A stretch of DNA of 5,344 bases from an uncultured Gammaproteobacteria bacterium (GTDB lineage Bacteria; Pseudomonadota; Gammaproteobacteria; CAJQNE01): positions 1 through 5,344 of the forward strand of contig CAJQNE010000411.1 in the NCBI GenBank assembly GCA_905479545.1, written 5' to 3'. The notes under the pieces are model-generated. The model saw nothing but the letters and a program-made list of their open reading frames with translations. It had not been told where the DNA came from and did not search any database. Every line of letters starts with the position of its first letter. The first letter of the stretch is position 1. The translations under genes and the position numbers were made by a program. This document shows positions 1 through 5,344 of the stretch, piece by piece.

Positions 1-2417
1 ACAAAGGTCGATAAACTATTGCGTATGCCAACATCCTGAACTTTCTGTAACGCAAAGCGATAACTGACCTGGCGGCTCCAGCTGGCCGCGCGGAACACCA
101 TAAATACAATGAGGCCGGCGATCAGGAAGTTGCTTAGCTCAATTTCCTGATCGCCGACTTTGAACAGCGTGTAATTAAATACCTTTGGCATGGCTTGAAC
201 GATCGGCGTTTCCGCATTCCAGCCATAGAGCCAATAGAGTAGGCAACCCGCCAACACGGTGAGCGCAATAACCAAGATGCCGTATAACGGTGCCAGCACG
301 CACTGGCGCCAGAAAGCGGCCGTATCAATGTCACGCTTAACGATCCGGGCGTGCCAACTGTCGATAAACTCGCGTAGTAGAGAGCGGGCCATTAACCAGC
401 CTAAGCCGACTAATACTGCCCAGCCGATGTAGCTCGCGATCGACCAGGCTAAGGTGGTGTAGCCGGCCAGGCCAACCAATGCGCTGGCTATTAGGGCAAA
501 AACCAATACGCCGGAACCCAGGCTCAACCAGCGACGCTGTCGGTCTGCTTTGTCTGAAGCTTCGCCGGTGGCGAAGAGTTCGCGTTTACTACCAAGCAAC
601 GCATGCCGAAGTTTTATCAGCGGCAGAGCGATGATCAACAGGCAAATCATTGAAGCGCCTTCAATGGTTGACGTTACCAGCGGTGACAGCGCAACGGTGC
701 GAGCAACAACCAGACAACCCGCCAGCACCGCGGTAAAGGCGATAACCCAACCGGCGAGGCGTACTAATTTCGTGGTGTCGTCGCGGTTAATGTCGGGGGT
801 ATACGTGCGTAAGAAATACCGCATGAATGCAATACCGACGGTCACCGTCGGCCAAATGAGCAATGGCGTTACCAGCAAAGTCAGTGACTTAATGCTCAAC
901 CCCAGTTGCCAGCCGATTACCGCCATTAGCAGTGGCAACATCAGCAAGAAGTAATTTCTCCGCAGAATACGTAGTGGCTCTTTCAGGCTGCGGCCCATTT
1001 TAAGCGCTTCTTTATCGGCTTCCTGGTTGCGTTCCCAACGGCGCAAAAACAAAAAGCCGACAATACCAAGTATCAGCACGCCGATAGCCGTGAAGGCAGC
1101 CAGCATATTTTCGCCGCGCAACATGTGTTTTACGGCGCTAACCAATTTGCGAACGGCACCTAAGTAGTCACGAACGACCCGCCCGGGCAGTTTTGCAAGA
1201 TTGGTCGCCAAAGATTGCCAGGCGTAGCGGTCGGCCGGCCAGTTATTGCGTTGCAATAGTTCGGTTTGGCTGGAGTCGGTAATGACCGTTTTATAGTTTT
1301 CACTAATGGTCGTGGCTTGATCCAGAACCGCGTTGAGAGCAGTAAGCTGTTCCCGGGTTTCTTTTTCCAGACCGGTTATTAGCTCATTTCGAGCTGTGTC
1401 ATTCGGCTGGCTAGTCGCTCCGCCCGACTTCGCAGTGGCTAACTTCAGCTGCTCAGTTAGTACCGAAAGTCGTCGCTCGATTGTTTCCTGTTGTTCGGTC
1501 AGGTCATCGGTTAGCTCTTCCATGTTGTCGTTGCCGCTGCGTAAAACGCGCAGTGGGGTCGACTGAGTATTCGGAAAGCTGCCCAACACGCGAATAATTT
1601 GTTCTGCGCGTAATCGTTTGAGCGACAGTTGCCGAAGCTCGGCACGCTCTTCGGCGGCCTGCGCCTGAGTGGCTAACCAGCTTTGTTGGTCGCTGAGTGC
1701 GGCAAGCTCCGGATTCGGGCTGGTGTTCAGCAGAGTAACGCTGCTGGCGCGAAGTTCGGTGAGCTTTTCTGCTGCAGCAGAGGCATTAAAGCGGAGGTCT
1801 GAGGCTTCCGCCAGTAGTTGGTCTATCTCACTGCGAAGTTGGCGCTCCTGCGAACTGGGCGGTCGTGTCATGGCGCTGAGTTCGGGCAATTCAAAGCGGC
1901 TCTGCAGTACCGAGAGCTTTTGCCGCGCGACCGATAGTCGGTTGTCGATAAGGCGTTGCAGCCCTCTGAGTGACTCTTCTACCTGCTCAAGTCCTTCGTA
2001 CTGCTTTTTTAGCTCCGCAAGGCTGCTTTGTAATGATTTGGTGTCAGGACTGGCTGTTTTGTTCGTAAGTCGTTCGGAAATCCGGTCCATGTCAGCGCGT
2101 AAATCGCGCAAGCCTTCGCGGCGTGATATCAGCCGATTGCTAATGCTGCTTCGCTGTGATTGCAGCGACGTAATGTCGAGCCGTGACTGCTCTAATTGGC
2201 TGGCGGAAATTAGTTGCTGACCAGCATCTCGCTCGACGCCACGGAGCACTTCACGTTCTCGCTCCAGTGACTGTTGCGCCTGACTTTGCTCTTTGGCGAG
2301 GTTTTTCGCTACGCGGTTGAGGCCGGAATCTTCATCACTTTGCGCCGACACCGGCGATACCAGCAGGCTGGCTTGAAATACGAGAGCTAATAAAAGAACT
2401 AAAAAACGACTGGGCAT
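1..2417 (-). CDS. MscK-like giant mechanosensitive channel, MscS superfamily (partial, C-terminus off the left edge)
   Basis: The frame stays open for 805 complete codons plus two bases from the ATG at 2417 to the window edge. The N-terminus is a signal peptide (hydrophobic residues 5-22, likely cleavage after VSA at residue 26). Residues 30-435 are hydrophilic, rich in Glu, Gln, Arg, Leu and Ser, and free of cysteine. They read as long coiled coils (about 40-175, 190-260, 300-385), as in the MscS_porin periplasmic domain of MscK/MscM proteins. Roughly nine hydrophobic segments follow: 438-459, 488-507, 511-536, 552-573, 580-602, 634-653, 655-680, 706-732 and 761-778. The final residues, VQDVGIRNSLSTF (793-805), match the usual lead-in to the pore region of MscS proteins; the pore helix and beta/C-terminal domains lie outside. 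E. coli MscK has 1120 residues, so about 300 are missing here. The family opens under membrane tension in the inner membrane to release solutes during hypoosmotic shock. The start is secure: ATG 2417 is the only ATG, GTG or TTG after the in-frame stop at 2472-2474. The ribosome-binding site is weak. It lies 65 bp downstream of the receptor-channel gene, probably co-transcribed. MscK-type assignment is strong, exact orthology is not. Confidence 0.88.
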   Translation of the reverse strand, partial: MPSRFLVLLLALVFQASLLVSPVSAQSDEDSGLNRVAKNLAKEQSQAQQSLEREREVLRGVERDAGQQLISASQLEQSRLDITSLQSQRSSISNRLISRREGLRDLRADMDRISERLTNKTASPDTKSLQSSLAELKKQYEGLEQVEESLRGLQRLIDNRLSVARQKLSVLQSRFELPELSAMTRPPSSQERQLRSEIDQLLAEASDLRFNASAAAEKLTELRASSVTLLNTSPNPELAALSDQQSWLATQAQAAEERAELRQLSLKRLRAEQIIRVLGSFPNTQSTPLRVLRSGNDNMEELTDDLTEQQETIERRLSVLTEQLKLATAKSGGATSQPNDTARNELITGLEKETREQLTALNAVLDQATTISENYKTVITDSSQTELLQRNNWPADRYAWQSLATNLAKLPGRVVRDYLGAVRKLVSAVKHMLRGENMLAAFTAIGVLILGIVGFLFLRRWERNQEADKEALKMGRSLKEPLRILRRNYFLLMLPLLMAVIGWQLGLSIKSLTLLVTPLLIWPTVTVGIAFMRYFLRTYTPDINRDDTTKLVRLAGWVIAFTAVLAGCLVVARTVALSPLVTSTIEGASMICLLIIALPLIKLRHALLGSKRELFATGEASDKADRQRRWLSLGSGVLVFALIASALVGLAGYTTLAWSIASYIGWAVLVGLGWLMARSLLREFIDSWHARIVKRDIDTAAFWRQCVLAPLYGILVIALTVLAGCLLYWLYGWNAETPIVQAMPKVFNYTLFKVGDQEIELSNFLIAGLIVFMVFRAASWSRQVSYRFALQKVQDVGIRNSLSTF

Positions 2418-2464
2418 GTTGGCTCGTTGATGCTGGTAGAGGTGAGAGGTGATCGGTCGGGAAG

Positions 2465-2477
2465 CTCTGGCTCAGAG
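2465..2477. other. Small hairpin in the gap between the two channel genes
   Basis: CTCTG, a three-base loop, then CAGAG form a perfect 5-bp inverted repeat just after the stop codon of the receptor-channel gene (stop at 2483-2485, minus strand). No T-run follows on the minus strand, so it does not look like an intrinsic terminator. It could at most weaken or process the transcript between the two genes. A 5-bp arm is short enough to occur by chance. Confidence 0.25.
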
Positions 2478-2482
2478 GGCGG

Positions 2483-3613
2483 TTACCGTGTGTCACCCAG
2501 ATAGTTTTTCAGTCGCTCGTCCCAGTCGGAACCTTGCACCACATCCAGCAGCGCGCGGTTGACGCTTTCACGGTAAGGCGATTGATCCTGAAGAGCCAGC
2601 GCGTAATCTTGTTTAGCAAGTGTCAGTGGCAAAATTTTGACATGCTCTAGTTCCATTTTACTCACCAGGTATTGCAGTAGAGGTTTGTCGTACACCAGAG
2701 CATCCTGTTTATTGCTGTCCACGTCACGCAAAGCTTCCTCCGCGCTGGCGTAGCCTTTGGCATTCAGGCTCATGGCGCGCAGAAAATCACTCGAGCTGGA
2801 GCTGCTCACAGTTGCGGTACGCACCCGGAACAGGTCGCTGACGTCCTGCACTTTGCTGCCGAGTTGGTTTAAGGTAAACGACGAGGCAATAGCGGCGGTA
2901 AAACCTGAAATGGTGATGATGCTGACAAACATCCAGATGGTACCGACTGTGCGACCAGCGAGTGTAACCGGCGATTTGTCGCCATAGCCAACGGTGGTCA
3001 TAGTTACCGCCGACCACCAGAAACCATTACCTATGCCGCGTGCCGCGCTACCGCCGAATGCTTCGTTGCTCCGGCGTTCGATTAGCCAGATAAGTACGCC
3101 GATAATTAATAGTACGGCGCAGAGGATGCCGACAGCTTTCAGGAACGGTAACGAGAGAAACCCCCAGGCAGTGGCCAATAGGCTGTTGCCCTGAGAGTTG
3201 GTCGCGACCCCAAGTCCGGTATTGTAGAACGGGTTGCTGAAATCAATTTGCAGCTCTCGTTCTGCCGTCACAGTAATAGCACCGACGGCAATATCGGCGC
3301 TACCATTTTGCAGCGCCGTGATTTGCTCACTCACGGTCGCTACCGGCAACCAGCGAAATTTAAGGTTTTGCTGTTTAGCAATGTCCTGCCACAGCTCGAC
3401 GCTAATTCCCGTCCAGTCGCCGGCTTCGTTCTGCATCGCAAAGGGTGCTGCTGGCTTTACCGCTACTTGTAGTCTTTTTGCGGTATCGGCTGCTGCGACA
3501 GCTTGAGTTTGCGCCTGCACGGGCCCCACCAGTGCTGAACCTGCAGTAGCAAGCGCAAGGCAAGTGGTTAACAATGGGCGGAGTAAAGACTGTTTGAATT
3601 TAATACGTTTCAT
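2483..3613 (-). CDS. GluR0-type prokaryotic ionotropic glutamate receptor (ligand-gated K+ channel)
   Basis: This complete 376-residue protein has the architecture of Synechocystis GluR0 (about 397 residues). A signal peptide covers 1-34 (cleavage after PVQA). The first lobe of a periplasmic solute-binding fold (S1, about 46-140) contains GISVELW at 69-75 and GAITVTAERE at 111-120; R119 is the expected ligand alpha-carboxylate arginine. Membrane helix M1 is about 155-178, a pore helix about 197-206, the K+ selectivity filter TVGYG 207-211 followed by D212, and M2 about 221-246. SGFTAAIASSFT at 236-247 resembles the SYTANLAAF gating motif of animal iGluRs. The second lobe (S2, about 255-376) has D309 in VYDKP at the amino-group-binding aspartate position. 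The protein should tetramerise in the inner membrane with its ligand domain in the periplasm and pass K+ when an amino acid binds. Six serines (270-275) fill the region that coordinates the ligand side chain in GluR0, so glutamate specificity is not assured. ATG 3613 is the only possible start after the in-frame stop at 3638-3640; its Shine-Dalgarno is poor. It is first of a probable two-gene operon with the mechanosensitive channel. Domain assignments come from motif recognition, without alignment. Confidence 0.92.
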   Translation of the reverse strand: MKRIKFKQSLLRPLLTTCLALATAGSALVGPVQAQTQAVAAADTAKRLQVAVKPAAPFAMQNEAGDWTGISVELWQDIAKQQNLKFRWLPVATVSEQITALQNGSADIAVGAITVTAERELQIDFSNPFYNTGLGVATNSQGNSLLATAWGFLSLPFLKAVGILCAVLLIIGVLIWLIERRSNEAFGGSAARGIGNGFWWSAVTMTTVGYGDKSPVTLAGRTVGTIWMFVSIITISGFTAAIASSFTLNQLGSKVQDVSDLFRVRTATVSSSSSSDFLRAMSLNAKGYASAEEALRDVDSNKQDALVYDKPLLQYLVSKMELEHVKILPLTLAKQDYALALQDQSPYRESVNRALLDVVQGSDWDERLKNYLGDTR

Positions 3614-3647
3614 GGGCCGGACTACTGTAGGTGATGGTTACGGCTGC

Positions 3648-3653
3648 AATATA
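3648..3653 (-). promoter_or_regulatory. Candidate -10 box for the channel operon
   Basis: On the minus strand this reads TATATT, five of six matches to TATAAT. It lies 34 bases upstream of the receptor-channel ATG, implying a leader of about 25-30 bases. No -35 element resembling TTGACA occurs at 16-18 bp spacing, which is either a sign of an activator-dependent promoter or evidence that the box is a chance match. Confidence 0.35.
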
Positions 3654-3654
3654 G

Positions 3655-3669
3655 CAACCTTGTTGGTTG
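3655..3669. repeat. Short dyad CAACC-5-GGTTG in the divergent promoter region
   Basis: CAACC and its exact reverse complement GGTTG are separated by five bases. The dyad sits directly upstream (minus-strand sense) of the candidate -10 box, where the spacer of that promoter would be. It could be an operator, but 5-bp arms also arise by chance. Confidence 0.25.
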
Positions 3670-3672
3670 GAC

Positions 3673-3686
3673 GTGGTCTTAACCAC
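3673..3686. repeat. Short dyad GTGGT-4-ACCAC in the divergent promoter region
   Basis: GTGGT and its exact reverse complement ACCAC are separated by the four bases CTTA. The centre lies about 67 bp from the channel start codon and 75 bp from the beta-helix start codon, so one regulator bound here could act on both. The half-site is loosely like GntR-type operators, although the spacing does not exactly fit. No regulator gene lies in the window. Confidence 0.3.
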
Positions 3687-3737
3687 CGGCAAGCAATAGT
3701 TATTCCATCGCAGGGCGGTGTAATCGCAATTTAACTC

Positions 3738-3742
3738 AAGGA
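3738..3742 (+). promoter_or_regulatory. Ribosome-binding site of the beta-helix gene
   Basis: AAGGA lies 12 bases before the ATG at 3755. The spacing is longer than the usual 5-9 but acceptable, and no competing start codon gives a better arrangement. Confidence 0.5.
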
Positions 3743-3754
3743 TCAACCCTCAAC

Positions 3755-5200
3755 ATGAAAGTCGATGTCAATTTTAGCCGACGCCAACGTCAGGCAATCG
3801 CCGCTCTACCAACCAATAAGCACGGCACAGCGGCGCTAGTTGTATTGCTGGCCATGGGTTTATTGGTTGCGCTCGGCAGTCATGCTGATGTTCGCGTGTG
3901 GACCGGTGAAGAAACTGTGATTCTGCAGGGTGACTTAAAAGGCATGGAAATTTTACCGGCAGGTACTGCAGCCGCTGAGCGCAGTGGCGGTGCAGCGCCC
4001 GCAAAGCAGTCGCCGGCAGAGCCTGTTAACAACGCTGCCCGTGAACCGGGCATGGCACCTTCTGCTGCTTCGCCGAGCTGGCCGCTCGTCACAGCACCGC
4101 AAGCGGCAGCATTGCCGGACGGGTTCAAACCGTTGCCAGAGGCGTCTCGTTTTTCTAGCCAACAAACAATCAACCGGCCGGCGGTTGTGCCTGATGCCAA
4201 TGCGGTGCTTCCGCCACCACCGGCGCAGCAGCCTGCGGCGGGTACTGGTCGTGTATTGCGGGTTGGCCCGAATAGCCAATATAAAAAGCCGAGCGACGTG
4301 CAGAGCATCGTGCGTGATGGTGACCTGGTCGAGATTGAGGCGGGTGAGTATTTTGACTGTGCAACCTGGCGGGCCTCGAATATCGTTTTGCGCGGGGTGA
4401 ATGGCCGGCCACAATTAAAAGAGCAAACCTGCGGCGGCAAGGCGATATGGATTATCGCGCCAACGTCGCGCAACGTCGTAGTAGAGAATATCAGCTTTTC
4501 CGGAATGCGGGTTTCATCGGGCAACGGCGCGGGTATTCGCCACGAAGGCAATGGCCTGACCTTGCGCTCCGTGCACATGCACGACGGTGAGAGTGGCTTG
4601 CTAACCGGTAACGGCCGGTTCGAAGACGATATTCTTATCGAAAACAGCTTGTTTGAGCGGCTCGGTAAAAGCGGCCAGGCACACCCGATTTACGTTGGCG
4701 ACGTGCGGAGTTTTACCTTGCGAAATTCAAGCGTGCGTGACTGCGTGGACGAGGCCAACTGCGTTAAAACCCGGGCGTTCTACAACAATATTAGCTGCAA
4801 TATTATCGACAGCGCTAACTCCCCGAGCTCTTGGGAAATTGACATTTCTATGGGCGGTGATACCCGTATAGAGAATAACGTTATCGTTCAACGTGGGAAT
4901 GGAGGCAATAACAATATGGTTGGCTACGCGAAGGAATATCGCACTGCCGACCCGCGACGCCCGCAGCTATTGGCGATGCTTAACAATATATTTATCAATG
5001 ATTTGGATCGCGGGACGTTCCTGAGCTTCAGGGAGCCGCAAGGGTTCTCCAAGCGGTTTTCCGGCAACGTTTATGTGGGTAAAGGTTCGCTAATGGAGGG
5101 TGCCGATGCGAATGGCGGCCGGCGGTTTGCGTCCCGTCGTGCGGCAGGGTTGCCCGCAGTCGGTCAAGCGCTGCCATTACCGAAGGCTTGTCGCGGTTAA
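3755..5200 (+). CDS. Exported or membrane-anchored right-handed parallel beta-helix protein
   Basis: This is a complete 481-residue protein. Residues 1-24 are basic, followed by one hydrophobic segment (about 25-41). SHA-DV at 42-46 could be a signal peptidase I site, so the protein is either secreted with a long n-region or held as a single-pass anchor with its bulk in the periplasm. Residues 67-164 form a low-complexity linker rich in Ala, Pro, Ser and Gln, with PPPP at 153-156. From about 165 a pectin-lyase-like beta-helix begins: RVLRVGPNSQY, then DGDLVEIEAGEY. Turn-like strands repeat about every 20-25 residues: NIVLRGV 209-215, NVVVENISFSG 240-250, GLTLRSVHMHDG 267-278, DILIENSLFERLG 292-304, SFTLRNSSVRDC 319-330, TRIENNVIVQRG 370-381. 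Candidate functional patches are AHPIYVG 309-315, CVKTRAF 336-342 and WEIDISMGG 360-368. Six cysteines (202, 226, 330, 336, 348, 479) could form disulfides in the periplasm. The fold is common in polysaccharide lyases, hydrolases and epimerases, but I cannot name a substrate or catalytic residues. It is divergent from the channel operon; the next gene starts 72 bp downstream. Confidence 0.85.
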   Translation: MKVDVNFSRRQRQAIAALPTNKHGTAALVVLLAMGLLVALGSHADVRVWTGEETVILQGDLKGMEILPAGTAAAERSGGAAPAKQSPAEPVNNAAREPGMAPSAASPSWPLVTAPQAAALPDGFKPLPEASRFSSQQTINRPAVVPDANAVLPPPPAQQPAAGTGRVLRVGPNSQYKKPSDVQSIVRDGDLVEIEAGEYFDCATWRASNIVLRGVNGRPQLKEQTCGGKAIWIIAPTSRNVVVENISFSGMRVSSGNGAGIRHEGNGLTLRSVHMHDGESGLLTGNGRFEDDILIENSLFERLGKSGQAHPIYVGDVRSFTLRNSSVRDCVDEANCVKTRAFYNNISCNIIDSANSPSSWEIDISMGGDTRIENNVIVQRGNGGNNNMVGYAKEYRTADPRRPQLLAMLNNIFINDLDRGTFLSFREPQGFSKRFSGNVYVGKGSLMEGADANGGRRFASRRAAGLPAVGQALPLPKACRG

Positions 5201-5213
5201 GCTGAGCACCGGC

Positions 5214-5225
5214 GGGCTATAGCCC
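5214..5225. terminator. Palindrome after the beta-helix gene, possible weak terminator
   Basis: A perfect 12-bp palindrome, GGGCTATAGCCC, lies 13 bases after the TAA stop. With a bulged T the stem can gain an outer GC pair on each side. The nearest T-run (TATTTTTA, about 5246-5253) is some 20 bases downstream, too far for a classical intrinsic terminator. It may be a weak terminator, an mRNA 3'-end structure or a chance palindrome. Confidence 0.25.
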
Positions 5226-5272
5226 TGCGATTAGCTCTTACTCCCTATTTTTAGGCTATTACGGTTCTAGAT

Positions 5273-5344
5273 ATGAAGAAAATTCTTTGGATAGTTGTTG
5301 GCCTTGTGGTGCTGGTGACGCTCGCTTATGCCGCTGCGCCGCTA
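5273..5344 (+). CDS. N-terminus of an exported or membrane protein (partial, right edge)
   Basis: Twenty-four codons are present from ATG 5273: MKKILW, a hydrophobic core of valines and leucines, then AYAAAPL at the window end. The two lysines followed by about 14 hydrophobic residues look like a signal peptide or an N-terminal membrane anchor; AYA could be a cleavage site. No clear Shine-Dalgarno precedes it. It is on the same strand as the beta-helix gene, 72 bp downstream, and might be co-transcribed with it. The pattern is reminiscent of small DUF2939-type proteins, but the fragment is far too short to assign a family. Confidence 0.6.
   Translation, partial: MKKILWIVVGLVVLVTLAYAAAPL

Larger units (their letters stand above)
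3614..3754. promoter_or_regulatory. Divergent intergenic region between the channel operon and the beta-helix gene
   Basis: These 141 bases separate two start codons that point away from each other, so the region must carry promoters for both directions. Visible within it are a -10-like box for the minus strand, two small dyads, and a Shine-Dalgarno for the plus-strand gene. I find no convincing promoter for the plus strand; TTGGAC at 3667-3672 with the AT-rich stretch near 3695-3704 is only a weak candidate. Confidence 0.6.

Noticed and set aside
550..954. 134-codon plus-strand open frame
   Set aside because: It lies antisense within the mechanosensitive channel gene, has a composition unlike a real protein, and the minus-strand frame gives clear membrane segments there.
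1669..2220. 183-codon plus-strand open frame rich in Ser, Arg and Leu
   Set aside because: It is antisense to the coiled-coil region; the Ser/Arg/Leu bias is what reverse reading of Glu/Gln/Leu-rich codons produces.
2418..2482. Intrinsic terminator between the two channel genes
   Set aside because: The only hairpin has 5-bp arms and is not followed by a T-run on the minus strand.
3545..3571. Possible lipoprotein signal (LTTC, residues 15-18) in the receptor channel
   Set aside because: Threonine directly before the cysteine does not fit a lipobox, the hydrophobic stretch continues past it, and a better ordinary cleavage site follows at residue 34.
3776..3793. Possible twin-arginine export motif (SRRQRQ) in the beta-helix protein
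   Set aside because: The expected hydrophobic residues after the arginine pair are missing and the hydrophobic segment begins about 15 residues too late.
3984..4400. 138-codon plus-strand open frame rich in Arg
   Set aside because: It is an out-of-frame reading of the Ala/Pro-rich linker of the beta-helix protein.
3880..4578. 232-codon minus-strand open frame
   Set aside because: It is a shadow of the beta-helix gene, whose forward frame shows an export signal, linker and regular beta-helix coils.
1..5344. tRNA, rRNA, CRISPR array, insertion-sequence ends or attachment sites
   Set aside because: Nothing resembling these was seen; almost the whole window is occupied by the four genes.

Overview
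This window looks like bacterial chromosome from a Gram-negative organism with moderate GC, most likely a gammaproteobacterium, perhaps a marine or environmental one. That placement rests on envelope-targeted proteins, an MscK-type giant mechanosensitive channel and codon use mixing GC- and AT-ending codons; no taxonomic marker gene is present. Coding density is high. I found no RNA gene, insertion sequence, CRISPR array or phage element, and no gene-free stretch exceeds about 141 bases.

Layout. (1) Positions 1-2417, minus strand: the first 805 codons of a very large MscS-superfamily channel of the MscK type. It has a signal peptide, a coiled-coil periplasmic domain of about 410 residues and about nine membrane segments. 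It runs off the left edge just as the pore-forming MscS core should begin. (2) Positions 2483-3613, minus strand: a complete 376-residue GluR0-type prokaryotic ionotropic glutamate receptor. A periplasmic amino-acid-binding fold is split by a two-helix potassium pore with a canonical TVGYG filter. It lies 65 bp upstream of the mechanosensitive channel on the same strand, so the two probably form an operon. (3) Positions 3614-3754: a 141-bp divergent intergenic region with a good -10-like box for the channel operon and two short dyads. (4) Positions 3755-5200, plus strand: a 481-residue exported or membrane-anchored protein with a long Ala/Pro-rich linker and a right-handed parallel beta-helix domain of unknown substrate. 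(5) Positions 5273-5344, plus strand: the first 24 codons of another exported or membrane protein, cut by the right edge.

How the genes may work together (inference). The minus-strand pair joins a ligand-gated K+-selective channel to a tension-gated channel. This would fit a unit that adjusts ion and solute efflux in response to a periplasmic amino acid and to osmotic stress. The beta-helix gene is transcribed away from the pair. It shares only the intergenic region with them, so a functional link is unproven; its fold suggests polysaccharide binding or cleavage at the cell surface. The most notable item is the GluR0-like receptor channel next to the MscK-like channel, particularly the six-serine run in the predicted ligand pocket.
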